A stretch of DNA of 64,000 bases from Collinsella aerofaciens (lineage in GTDB: Bacteria; Actinomycetota; Coriobacteriia; Coriobacteriales; Coriobacteriaceae). A model generated the notes under the pieces. It worked only from the letters and a program-made list of their open reading frames with translations, ran no database searches and had not been told where the DNA came from. Numbering within the stretch: position 1 is the first letter of the stretch; each line of letters opens with the position of its first letter. Both the position numbers and the translations under genes were made by a program. The DNA lies in the NCBI RefSeq assembly GCF_015670745.1, contig NZ_JADPCH010000008.1, positions 1 to 64,000 on the forward strand, given 5' to 3'. Positions 50,628-58,449 of this stretch are shown one piece after another.

Positions 50628-51623
50628 CTAGGCGCCGATCTCGGGAAGCTCGGGAACATTGGTGTCGCCCGTACGGTCGCCGATGCAGATTTGCCACAGC
50701 TCGGTCCAGGTGCCATCGTCCTCGATCTTCTTAAGGAAGTCGTTGACAAAGGCGACGCCGTCGGAATCGAGCGGCAGGCCGATGCCATAGGGCTCCTTGC
50801 TGCCGAAGGGCTTGCCGGCAATCTTGTACTTACCGGGCTCGCGGACCAGGGCGCTCTGCTGCATGTTGTTATCGATGACGTAGGCATCGACGCGGCCCTG
50901 CTGGAGTGCCTGGCGGGCCTCCTCGTCGGTCTTGAACTCCTGCTGGCTGGCCTTGGGGGCGAACTCCTCCAGGATGGCGGGGCCGTTGGAGCCGGACTGG
51001 ACGGCGACGTTCTTGTCGGCCAGGTCGTCGACGCTCTTGATGTCGTCGTTATCGGCGAGCACCAGGATAGCCTGCTGGGTGTAGTAGTAGGGACCGGCAA
51101 AGGAGACGAGTTTCTTGCGCTCGTCAGTGATGGTGTAGGTGGCAAAGACGGCGTCGACCTGGCCGTTTTGCAGGACGGACTCGCGCGTGTCCGAGGTCAC
51201 CTGGGTGATCTCGACTTTGTTCTCGCCCAGAATGTAGTTGGACAGGAGCTGTGCGATACCGGCGTCGAAGCCGCGGGTCTGGCCGTCTTTCTCGTTGAGG
51301 AGGGAGAAAAGCGTAGAGGTCTGAACGCCACCGATCTTAAAGACGCCGGCGTCCTTAACGGCCGTGGCCCAGGTGCTGGCGGCGATGGCATCGTCATCGG
51401 CCTTGGGGCCATTGTCGACGAGCTTATCGAATGCCTTAGCGTCGAGCGTGGTGGAAGCCTCGGTATCATTGGAGCTCTTGGAAGAGCCGGCGGCGGAACC
51501 CTTGTCGGCCTCGGCGCTGGTGTCGGAGCAGCCGGCAAGACCAAGGCCGGCGACGGTTGCGAAGGTGGCGGCGACAAAGCCGCGGCGGTCGAGAACGACC
51601 TGCTGGGAGAGGTTCTTGCTCAT
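50628..51623 (-). CDS. Amino acid ABC transporter substrate-binding lipoprotein (probable Tat substrate)
   Basis: The 331-residue protein has a signal with twin arginines (DRRGFVAATFATVAGLGLAGC), where Cys32 is the lipidation site. A Ser/Ala/Asp-rich spacer of about 40 residues follows, then a periplasmic-binding-protein fold of the glutamate/glutamine type (TLFSLLNEKDGQTRGFDAGI, PYYYTQQAILVLADND). It should capture an amino acid outside the cell for the permeases and ATPase encoded downstream. The RR pair suggests Tat rather than Sec export. GAGAAAGGTG precedes the ATG. Confidence 0.9.
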   Translation of the reverse strand: MSKNLSQQVVLDRRGFVAATFATVAGLGLAGCSDTSAEADKGSAAGSSKSSNDTEASTTLDAKAFDKLVDNGPKADDDAIAASTWATAVKDAGVFKIGGVQTSTLFSLLNEKDGQTRGFDAGIAQLLSNYILGENKVEITQVTSDTRESVLQNGQVDAVFATYTITDERKKLVSFAGPYYYTQQAILVLADNDDIKSVDDLADKNVAVQSGSNGPAILEEFAPKASQQEFKTDEEARQALQQGRVDAYVIDNNMQQSALVREPGKYKIAGKPFGSKEPYGIGLPLDSDGVAFVNDFLKKIEDDGTWTELWQICIGDRTGDTNVPELPEIGA

Positions 51624-51736
51624 GGTAGAACACCTTTCTCAATAAAATCCCTAGCGGTTGAGTAGAGTTATACCCCATCGCGCTCAAATGGGTCAACACG
51701 AAATAACTCAGAAACATACTTACCTTATGGGTAATT

Positions 51737-51775
51737 CTACCTACCAAAAAGGGACAGGCACCTTTGTGGTGGTCC
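51737..51775. repeat. Degenerate CCTGCCAAAA/GGGACAG repeat
   Basis: CCTACCAAAAAGGGACAGGC is followed by ACCTTTGTGGTGG, a partial right arm. It lies upstream of the binding-protein gene, close to its promoter region. Confidence 0.65.
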
Positions 51776-51807
51776 TGGCCGATGCGGTGGCATGCCTTGC
51801 TGCTTTG

Positions 51808-52023
51808 TCTCAATCTGTAACATCTGCAGCCGTTTTTGCCGAGTAACTGTTACAGATTGAGATTTTCTCTTCAGGGGGATTCGAATGTCTCGATCTGTAA
51901 CATCTGGACGGACAAAAGGTCTCTATCTGTTACAGATCGAGACAAACGTCGGGGACTAAGATGTCTTGTCTCGATCTGTAACAGTTAGACGGGAATTCGG
52001 GCCCTAGGTGTTACAGATTGAGA
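51808..52023. repeat. Array of six alternating 15-nt half-repeats with 25-nt spacers
   Basis: TCTC(A/G)ATCTGTAACA and its reverse complement alternate at 51808, 51848, 51888, 51928, 51969 and 52009. The intervals are 25, 25, 25, 26 and 25 nt, giving a 40-nt period and three tandem 55-nt hairpins. Pairs 1/2 and 3/4 are perfect; 5/6 has one wobble. Loop starts are alike (TCTGCAGCC, TCTGGACGG, GTTAGACGG) but the rest of each spacer differs. It fills most of the 457-base gap between the lipoprotein and dxs genes. Confidence 0.9.
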
Positions 52024-52040
52024 TAATCGCGCCGCGAAAA

Positions 52041-52080
52041 TAAAAACCTCCGCGGGGGTGCTTCCCTTGCGGAGGTTTTC
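52041..52080 (-). terminator. Intrinsic terminator of the DXS-like gene
   Basis: On the minus strand AACCTCCGC pairs with GCGGAGGTT around a 15-base loop and is followed by TTTATTTTCG. It begins directly after the stop codon. Confidence 0.85.
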
Positions 52081-53862
52081 TTACTCGTTCAGTAGCCTTG
52101 CGGCTTCGGCGGCCATGTTCTCGACCGTCATGCCGTTCTGTGCGAGCAGTTCGTTGGGGTCGTAGCGGTCGGGGAAGCCCTTGGCGATGCCGAAGGTGCG
52201 CGTGCGCAACGGCGTGCATGCCAGATAACATGCCACGCGCTCGCCCCAGCCGCCGTCCAAGATGCCGTCCTCGAGGGTGACGACAACACGATGCTCGGCG
52301 GCAAGGCTATCGAGGAACTCACGGTCGAGCTCGGTCGCAAAGCGCGGGTTGACGAGTGTGGCCTCGATGCCGTACTCGGCGGCCAAGCGGTTTGCCACGC
52401 GCTCGCCCAGCTCAAAGAAATCGCCAAGCGCGAGCACGGCAACGTCGCGACCTTGGCGCACCACGTTGTAGCGCGCGATGCCGTAATCGGTGTCCTCGGC
52501 AGGTGCCAAATCGGGGCGGCTTACCAGGCCAATACCAGGCACACGAATCGCCACGGGATGCTCGCGGTGGTCGAGCGACCAGCTCAGCATGGACAGGTAT
52601 TCCTCCATGCAGGTCGGCGCTAGGTAGTGCATGTTGGGAAGAGCGTCCAGCATGGAAATATCAAAGAACGAAAGGTGCGTCTCGGACGTGGTGCCAAAGA
52701 TCGACGCACCAAACACCAAAATGGTTGCCGGGGCGTCGTTGAGGCACAGGTCGTGCCACAGCTCGTCGTAGGCGCGCTGCAAAAACGTGCCGTACACACC
52801 AAAGACTGGCTTGGCGCCCGAGCGCGCAAGCGCGGTGGCAAAGGTCACGGCGTGCTCCTCGGCAATGCCCACATCGACGAACTGTTTGCCGGCGGCAGCG
52901 CGAAGCTCGGGTGTAAAGCCCATGATGTAGGGTGTGGCGGCCGTGATGCCCACGACCTGCGGATCGCGCTCGATGGCGGCGCTGAGCGCCTCGCCCGTAA
53001 TGTCGGCGTAGGTGCGCGGCGCAGGCTCGCTCGGATGGCCCGGGCAGAGCTTGCGGCCGGTCGCCATGTCAAAGGGGCCTACGTGATGCCAGCGCTCGGG
53101 GTCGTTTTGGGCCGGCTCAAAACCCTTGCCCTTGGCGGTGGAGACGTGCAGCACGATGGGATGATCGATATTGCGCAGTTCCTGCAGCGCATCGACGAGG
53201 GCCAACACGTCGTTACCGGCGTCCAGATAGCGGTAGTCGAGCCCCATCGCGCGGAAAACGTTGCGCTCACAGGTGCCGTTGCTGGCGCGCAGCTCGGCCA
53301 GATTGCGATAGAGGCCGCCATGGTTCTCGGCAATGGACTGGTCGTTATCGTTGACGATGATGATCAGGTTGCTATCGAGTTCGGCGGCATTGTTAAAGCC
53401 CTCAAACGCCAAGCCGCCCGAAAGCGAGCCGTCGCCAATGATGGTGATGACGTTGTACGCATCGCCCGCCAGGTCGCGAGCGTGCGCTAGGCCGCAGCCC
53501 AGGCTCACCGAGGTCGAGGTGTGACCCATGGCGAACAGGTCATGCTCGGACTCGTCGGGATTGGCAAAGCCAGAGGCCTCGCCAAAGCGCTCCGGATCGA
53601 TATAAGTGTACGCGCGCCCAGTCAGCGCCTTGTGGGCGTAGGTCTGGTGCGAAACGTCAAAGACAATCTTGTCGATAGGGGAGTTAAACACGCGATGGAG
53701 CGCGACCGTAAGCTCAACGACGCCCAGGTTGGGGGCAACGTGCCCGCCGACGGCGGCGGAGCTTTCGAGGATGGCGTGGCGAATCTCGTCGCAGAGCTGT
53801 GGGAGCTCGGCACGATTAAGAGCCTTGACGTCCTCGGGCGTTGTCGTTTGCGTAAGCAGCAT
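52081..53862 (-). CDS. dxs: Divergent 1-deoxy-D-xylulose-5-phosphate synthase-like protein
   Basis: The 593-residue protein has the thiamine diphosphate fold of DXS. HQTYAHKALTGR stands where HQAYPHKxLTGR is usual, and GDGSLSGGLAFEGFNNA is the TPP site. DVGIAEEHAVTFATALA and YGTFLQRAYDELWHD occur in the second domain. The conserved D-G-x-T-H-x-G motif is replaced by TTSETHLSF, keeping only the His, and the protein is shorter than the common 620-640 residues. It may be a true but divergent DXS or a paralogue acting on another acceptor. It would make DXP from pyruvate and glyceraldehyde-3-phosphate for isoprenoids or cofactors. Confidence 0.75.
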   Translation of the reverse strand: MLLTQTTTPEDVKALNRAELPQLCDEIRHAILESSAAVGGHVAPNLGVVELTVALHRVFNSPIDKIVFDVSHQTYAHKALTGRAYTYIDPERFGEASGFANPDESEHDLFAMGHTSTSVSLGCGLAHARDLAGDAYNVITIIGDGSLSGGLAFEGFNNAAELDSNLIIIVNDNDQSIAENHGGLYRNLAELRASNGTCERNVFRAMGLDYRYLDAGNDVLALVDALQELRNIDHPIVLHVSTAKGKGFEPAQNDPERWHHVGPFDMATGRKLCPGHPSEPAPRTYADITGEALSAAIERDPQVVGITAATPYIMGFTPELRAAAGKQFVDVGIAEEHAVTFATALARSGAKPVFGVYGTFLQRAYDELWHDLCLNDAPATILVFGASIFGTTSETHLSFFDISMLDALPNMHYLAPTCMEEYLSMLSWSLDHREHPVAIRVPGIGLVSRPDLAPAEDTDYGIARYNVVRQGRDVAVLALGDFFELGERVANRLAAEYGIEATLVNPRFATELDREFLDSLAAEHRVVVTLEDGILDGGWGERVACYLACTPLRTRTFGIAKGFPDRYDPNELLAQNGMTVENMAAEAARLLNE

Positions 53863-54090
53863 CGTTGTGGGTTACTCCATGCGAATCGAGCGCCGGCGCT
53901 CCCTCGGCCGACACAATTGCACAAGACAGTCTCGCACATTTTGGCGTTTGATATGTGACGGCGGCGCGGTAATTCGCCAACTGGCGGGGCAAAACGTTTT
54001 GTCCGATGCCATACTGATGTGTTCCATGATGTTTTTATCGATTGTGCACAAGCCGTGGCTTGCCGCTGTGAGCCGCTGGAAGGAGGCAGC

Positions 54091-54627
54091 ATGTCCGATG
54101 TCGTTCGTGCCGAGAACATCGCGTGCGAAGTAGACCATGCTGCCCGTCAACTGGCACAGGCGGGCCGTCTGGACCTGACGCGCGAGTTTATCCAACATGG
54201 CGACGTGACGGTCTATGCACATGTGACTTCGGTAGCGCGGGCGAGCCTGTCCTTTGCCGAGCGCTTGGGCCGTGCTGGCATTTCGGTCGACCGTGCTTCG
54301 TTGCTGCGCGGAGCCCTGCTGCACGATTACTTTCTCTATGACTGGCACGATCCCGATCCAAGCCATCGGCTGCATGGCTTTCGCCACCCGTTTTTTGCCC
54401 TGGCGCGTGCCGAGGAAGATTTTGAACTGACGCCGCGCGAGCGGAATATTATCGTGCGGCATATGTTTCCGCTGGTGCCGGTGCCGCCGACGTGTCGCGA
54501 GGCGTGGATTGTGTGCCTGGCGGATAAATGGTGTGCTCTGCGTGAGACGGTCGCCGGCCGCCTGCCGCGCAAGGATGAGACGGACGATAGCGTGAGCAAA
54601 GCATCGAGTGAAAAGAGGAGAGGGTAG
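54091..54627 (+). CDS. HD-domain phosphohydrolase-like protein
   Basis: The 178-residue protein has HD-type ligands (YAHVTSVARASLSFAERLG, ALLHDYFLYDWHD, HGFRHPFFALARAEE and a late CLADKWCALRE). This pattern matches small HD hydrolases near CmpB-type membrane proteins. AAGGAGG lies 4 bases before the ATG. The following CmpB-like gene starts 3 bases after its stop, so they form an operon. Substrate unknown, nucleotide or phosphoester likely. Confidence 0.82.
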   Translation: MSDVVRAENIACEVDHAARQLAQAGRLDLTREFIQHGDVTVYAHVTSVARASLSFAERLGRAGISVDRASLLRGALLHDYFLYDWHDPDPSHRLHGFRHPFFALARAEEDFELTPRERNIIVRHMFPLVPVPPTCREAWIVCLADKWCALRETVAGRLPRKDETDDSVSKASSEKRRG

Positions 54628-54630
54628 ACG

Positions 54631-55650
54631 GTGGAAACCGCGATTGATATGGCGTTTGACGGCGCGACGCTTGCCGCCTGCCCACTCTCGGCACTGGTGC
54701 TCTCGTTTGCCTTTTACGGGTTTTGCGGTTGGGTATGGGAATCGACAGTATGCGCCATGCTCAATCACGGACGATTTGCCAACAGTGGCTTTTTGCTGGG
54801 GCCGTGTTGTCCTATCTATGGTGTGGGCGGCATTGCCTGCTGGCTGCTGTTGCGCGGGATTCCGGATGCCTCGAGCCAGTTTGTCGCTGCAGCGCTCGTT
54901 TGCAGCGTGATTGAGTACAGCGTAGGCGTGCTGTTGGAAAAAACAACGGGCGCTCGCTTTTGGGACTATTCGCACCTGCCGTTTAACCTGCACGGACGTA
55001 TCTGCCTGTACTGGGCATGCGCGTTTGGCCTGGGTGCGCTGTGCATTTGCCGTTTAGTGGAGCCGGCATTGCTGGGGCTGCTTGGTCATCTGCCGGTGCT
55101 GATTGTGCGGCTGTCCTCCTTTATCGTCGCGGTCGCGATGATGGTCGACGCGGTGTGCTCGTTGGCGAGCTGGCGGCGTCTGTCCGATCAGTTGGAGCGT
55201 GTGCGCGCCGACCTTGCCGACCGCATCAACGAGTCGCTTGCCGATGCGTCCGACTCCATGCTCGAACGTATTCCCGATTCGGCGATCGACTCGGTGGCAC
55301 AGACGCATATCCGCAGCCGTGCCGTTAACGCGTGGCTGGCGGAGTTGGGCGACGCGACGCTCGATGCCCTGCGCGAGAAGGCTTCGATGCCGACGTTTAT
55401 CGCGGATGGTGCTCGCGGCCTGGCGCTTGCCGCCCGCCGTGTGGCCGATGCCGCGCCGAACATGCCGCGTCCGTCGCTCAGTCGTCGCCTTGCCGGCAAG
55501 CGCATGAGCCGTCCGGTGCCAAGCGTGTCGCTCAGCCGACGCGACCTGCGCTTCTTCAATGCCTTCCCGCGCTTGCGCATCAACCGCTACGAGGGCGTCA
55601 TCCGAGCTACCGACCTCCGCGACCGAGCCCGCGAGCTGTTCCGCCGCTAG
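54631..55650 (+). CDS. CmpB-like putative membrane transporter (DUF1113 type)
   Basis: The 339-residue protein opens with a hydrophobic segment and the family motif FYGFCGWVWESTVCAMLNHGRFANSGFLLGPCCPIYGVGG (in pieces, about 23-65), then EKTTGARFWDYSHLPFNLHGRICL. About five spans occur in the first 180 residues; the rest is a soluble, Ala/Arg/Asp-rich helical tail. The family is annotated as a putative ABC transporter permease but lacks an ATPase partner here. It starts at a GTG after GAGGAGAGG. Function is not established. Confidence 0.82.
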   Translation: METAIDMAFDGATLAACPLSALVLSFAFYGFCGWVWESTVCAMLNHGRFANSGFLLGPCCPIYGVGGIACWLLLRGIPDASSQFVAAALVCSVIEYSVGVLLEKTTGARFWDYSHLPFNLHGRICLYWACAFGLGALCICRLVEPALLGLLGHLPVLIVRLSSFIVAVAMMVDAVCSLASWRRLSDQLERVRADLADRINESLADASDSMLERIPDSAIDSVAQTHIRSRAVNAWLAELGDATLDALREKASMPTFIADGARGLALAARRVADAAPNMPRPSLSRRLAGKRMSRPVPSVSLSRRDLRFFNAFPRLRINRYEGVIRATDLRDRARELFRR

Positions 55651-55848
55651 CCGGGACGGGCGCGCTCACGGCTTCCTTGCTCGCGTATTTCCCGTTCGTT
55701 TCGCGTCCGTTGCCGCGCCGTTTCCAAAATTGCGGCACCGTTTCCATTCGACAACGCCGCGTTTAACAACGCCGTATCTGGTCTACACCAGTTGCCCCTC
55801 GGCCGCATTATGGGCGCCGACAACGTTCATGCGACCAAGGGAGAGCGA

Positions 55849-57126
55849 ATGTACGATACGGGATCGACAACGTTTATGCTCGTCTGCACCATGCTCGTGT
55901 TTTTAATGACACCGGGCTTGGCGTTTTTCTATGGCGGCCTGTCCAGGCGCAAAAATGTCATCAACACCATGCTTATGTGCTTTGGCGCCATTGGCCTGGT
56001 TGGTGTGCTGTGGATTGTTGCCGGCTGGTCTCTGGCCTATGGCGGCGACGGTTCCAGCCCGTTTATTGGAGGCCTTGACCAGCTGCTGTGCCTGCCGGTA
56101 CTCAACCAGGTGCTGCAGGCGGCCGAGGGCAATGCCGCGGACGGTGCCGCCTACCCTCAGATCATCAACATTGCCTTCCAGATGGCGTTTGCCATGATCA
56201 CTGCCGCTATCGTCACGGGCAGCCTGGCCGGCCGCGTTAAGTTTGGTGCCATGACGGCCTTCCTGGGCATTTGGCTGCTCGTGGTCTATGCGCCGCTCGC
56301 CCACATGGTCTGGGGCGGCGATGGCTCCTTTATCGGCGACATCATCGGCGCACTCGTCTTTGCCGGCGGCGACGTGGTGCACATTTCGTCCGGTCTTACC
56401 GGCCTGATCCTCTGCTTAATGCTTGGCCGTCGTCGTGGCTTTGGCATGGTGAGCTACCGTCCACATAACGTGCCGTTTGTGGCGTTGGGCGCCGGCCTGC
56501 TTTGGTTTGGCTGGTTTGGCTTTAATGGCGGCAGCGAGTTTAAGGCCGACGCTGTGGCGGCGCTCGCCATCCTCAACACCGTGACGGCTAGCGCGGCGGG
56601 CATGGTCTCGTGGCTTGCCGTCGAGTGCGTGCACACCGGTCGCCCCACGCTGGTGGGCGCCAGCACCGGTCTGGTTGCGGGCCTTGTGGTGGTCACGCCC
56701 GGCGCGGGCTTTGTCGAGCCGTGGGCAGCGCTGGTCATGGGCCTGATCGTCTCTCCCATCTGCTACCTGGCCATCAGCCATCTTAAGACCAAATTTGGCT
56801 ACGACGATGCGCTCGACGCGTTTGGCTGCCACGGCATCGGCGGCATCCTGGGCGGCGTGCTCACGGGGCTGTTCTGCGTGCCGGAGCTCTCGTGGACCGG
56901 TAAGGGCGGCCTGTTCTACACGGGCGATGTCTCGCTGCTCATCTCGCAGATTTTGGGCATTGTGGTGACGGTCGCTATTGTACTGGTGCTCGACTTGGTG
57001 ATCGCCGCGGTGGTCAAGGCACTGTTCCACGGCAGCCTGCGCGTGGACGAGGCCGACGAGGCGCTGGGCTTGGATGCGAGTCAACACGGCGAGAGCGCAT
57101 ATCCCTCCTTCTCGGGACTTGACTAG
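55849..57126 (+). CDS. amt: Ammonium transporter
   Basis: The 425-residue Amt protein has eleven predicted spans. It has the landmarks PGLAFFYGGLSRRKNV, the twin pore histidines in DVVHISSGLTGL and CHGIGGILGGVLTG, and a cytoplasmic tail. It carries ammonium or ammonia across the membrane. AGGGAGAG lies just before the ATG at 55849; the ATG at 55792 adds unrelated residues. The PII gene follows, separated by the palindrome at 57131, which is the usual amt-glnK pairing. Confidence 0.94.
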   Translation: MYDTGSTTFMLVCTMLVFLMTPGLAFFYGGLSRRKNVINTMLMCFGAIGLVGVLWIVAGWSLAYGGDGSSPFIGGLDQLLCLPVLNQVLQAAEGNAADGAAYPQIINIAFQMAFAMITAAIVTGSLAGRVKFGAMTAFLGIWLLVVYAPLAHMVWGGDGSFIGDIIGALVFAGGDVVHISSGLTGLILCLMLGRRRGFGMVSYRPHNVPFVALGAGLLWFGWFGFNGGSEFKADAVAALAILNTVTASAAGMVSWLAVECVHTGRPTLVGASTGLVAGLVVVTPGAGFVEPWAALVMGLIVSPICYLAISHLKTKFGYDDALDAFGCHGIGGILGGVLTGLFCVPELSWTGKGGLFYTGDVSLLISQILGIVVTVAIVLVLDLVIAAVVKALFHGSLRVDEADEALGLDASQHGESAYPSFSGLD

Positions 57127-57130
57127 CGGC

Positions 57131-57223
57131 TTCCCCAGGCACCGCACCTTGGGTTTCAAACCGTCGCTTGCGTACAAAAGTACGCGGCGCTCCTCTTTCA
57201 ACCCAATCTGCGGCACCTGGGAA
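57131..57223. repeat. Long palindrome E between amt and the PII gene
   Basis: A 30-nt left arm (57131-57160, CCAGGcaCCGCAccTTGGG) pairs imperfectly with the right arm (57196-57223, CCCAAtcTGCGGcaCCTGG). The apex is GCGTAC-AAAA-GTACGC. It may attenuate transcription from amt into the PII gene. Confidence 0.7.
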
Positions 57224-57272
57224 ACCCGCGTCTCATGTAAAGGGATACGTTGATTATTGAGAGGAATTCATT

Positions 57273-57611
57273 ATGAAAAAGATCACGGCTATCGTGCGCC
57301 AGGAAAAGCTTGAGGTTCTTAAAGATGCGCTGTTTGCTGCCGATGTTCGTGGCATGACTATCAACCAGGTGCAGGGTTGCGGCGCACAGCATGGCTGGAA
57401 GGAATACGTGCGCGGCAACGAGTTGCTTGTCAACACGATCCCTAAGGTGCAGTTCACCCTCATCTGCGCCGATGAACATGTCGACGGAATTGTCGACATC
57501 ATCTGCAACGCCGCCCGCACCGGTGCCGTCGGAGACGGCAAGATCTGGGTCGAGCCGGTCGAGGAAGTTATCCGCATCCGCCCCGGCGAACACGGCCCCG
57601 CCGCGGTGTAG
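57273..57611 (+). CDS. glnK: PII nitrogen regulatory protein
   Basis: The 112-residue protein starts MKKITAIVRQEKLEVLKDAL. It has a T-loop of unusual sequence (QGCGAQHGWKEYVRGNEL) and a C-terminal GAVGDGKIWVEPVEEVIRIR. It should sense 2-oxoglutarate and ATP and plug the Amt pore when nitrogen is sufficient. The T-loop tyrosine that GlnB uridylyltransferase targets is present in EYVRG, although no GlnD is visible here. GAGAGGAA precedes the ATG. Confidence 0.93.
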   Translation: MKKITAIVRQEKLEVLKDALFAADVRGMTINQVQGCGAQHGWKEYVRGNELLVNTIPKVQFTLICADEHVDGIVDIICNAARTGAVGDGKIWVEPVEEVIRIRPGEHGPAAV

Positions 57612-57685
57612 AATCGACCGTCTACCATCCGCAACGTTAAAATGCTGCAATGAGACACAAGGCTTGCGTTGCGGATGGACGGATT

Positions 57686-58348
57686 ATGGGTCGTAATAAA
57701 TATCCCGAGGAGACGGTCGCGAAGATCCTCGACGCGGCGCTGGAGCTATTCTGCGCGCAGGGTTATGAGGGGACGAGCATTCAAGACATCGTCGACCGCC
57801 TCGATGGCATGACCAAGGGTGCTGTCTATCATCACTTTAAGAGCAAAGAGGAGATTTTCAACGCCGCATTTGATCGGGCAACGGCTCCGATTGCTGAGCA
57901 CCGTCGCGCGACACTCGGTGCTGGCAATATGACGGGAGCTCAAAAGCTCAAACGACTTTATGCGCCCGAGTCCGTCGTTCCGCAAATCGAGCTATGGGCT
58001 CGCATGCATCCTGCGGCAGATCCGGTAAAAAGCTCGCGGCTGCTGGCGATGCAGTATCAAGGTTCGTTTGACGAGTCGGCCGATGGCAATCTCTTGCCAG
58101 TAATCGAGGAGGGCATCGCCGACGGCTCCATTGCGTGCGAATGCCCGCGCGAAGCAGCGGAGGCCGTATCGTTGTTAGCGAATCTTTGGCTGCTGCCATT
58201 GTTCCGTCCGCTCGAGCCCAAGGAGCGAATGCTTGCTCGCGCACAATGTTTGGCGCAGATGGCGGCCGCGGTGGGGCTTGATTTGGGTAATGAAGTGCTC
58301 CAGACAACGGTCCAGATTTGGGACGTATGGAACCGTGCCGGGTGGTAA
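57686..58348 (+). CDS. TetR-family repressor of the adjacent MFS gene
   Basis: The 220-residue protein starts MGRNKYPEETVAKILDAALE with a TetR helix-turn-helix (GTSIQDIVDRLDGMTKGAVYHHF, in pieces, about 28-50), then a ligand-binding helical domain. Two ATAC(C/T)NNN(A/G)GTAT palindromes lie between its stop and the following MFS gene, one within 15 bases of the MFS start. It should repress the transporter. I start at 57686; an earlier ATG at 57650 adds residues outside the conserved domain. Confidence 0.85.
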   Translation: MGRNKYPEETVAKILDAALELFCAQGYEGTSIQDIVDRLDGMTKGAVYHHFKSKEEIFNAAFDRATAPIAEHRRATLGAGNMTGAQKLKRLYAPESVVPQIELWARMHPAADPVKSSRLLAMQYQGSFDESADGNLLPVIEEGIADGSIACECPREAAEAVSLLANLWLLPLFRPLEPKERMLARAQCLAQMAAAVGLDLGNEVLQTTVQIWDVWNRAGW

Positions 58349-58353
58349 TATAG

Positions 58354-58366
58354 ATACCAACGGTAT
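58354..58366. promoter_or_regulatory. TetR operator-like palindrome 1
   Basis: ATACCAACGGTAT (ATACC-AAC-GGTAT) lies just after the TetR stop and shares its half-site with the longer palindrome at 58413. Confidence 0.5.
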
Positions 58367-58380
58367 GTAATTGATTTGTG

Positions 58381-58403
58381 AGGGTAGCCACGGCTGCCCT
58401 TTT
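58381..58403 (+). terminator. Terminator of the TetR gene
   Basis: AGGGTAGCC pairs with GGCTGCCCT around AC, followed by TTTT. Confidence 0.7.
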
Positions 58404-58412
58404 CAAGTCATT

Positions 58413-58437
58413 AAATACATACTAGCAGTATGTATTT
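58413..58437. promoter_or_regulatory. TetR operator-like palindrome 2
   Basis: AAATACATACT and AGTATGTATTT are perfect 11-bp half-sites around AGC. The palindrome ends 12 bases before the MFS start and should overlap its promoter. Confidence 0.75.
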
Positions 58438-58449
58438 GGGGGCAGGCTT

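Noticed and set aside
51808-52023. CRISPR array
   Set aside because: Repeats alternate in orientation, are only 15 nt long, and no cas gene is in the window.
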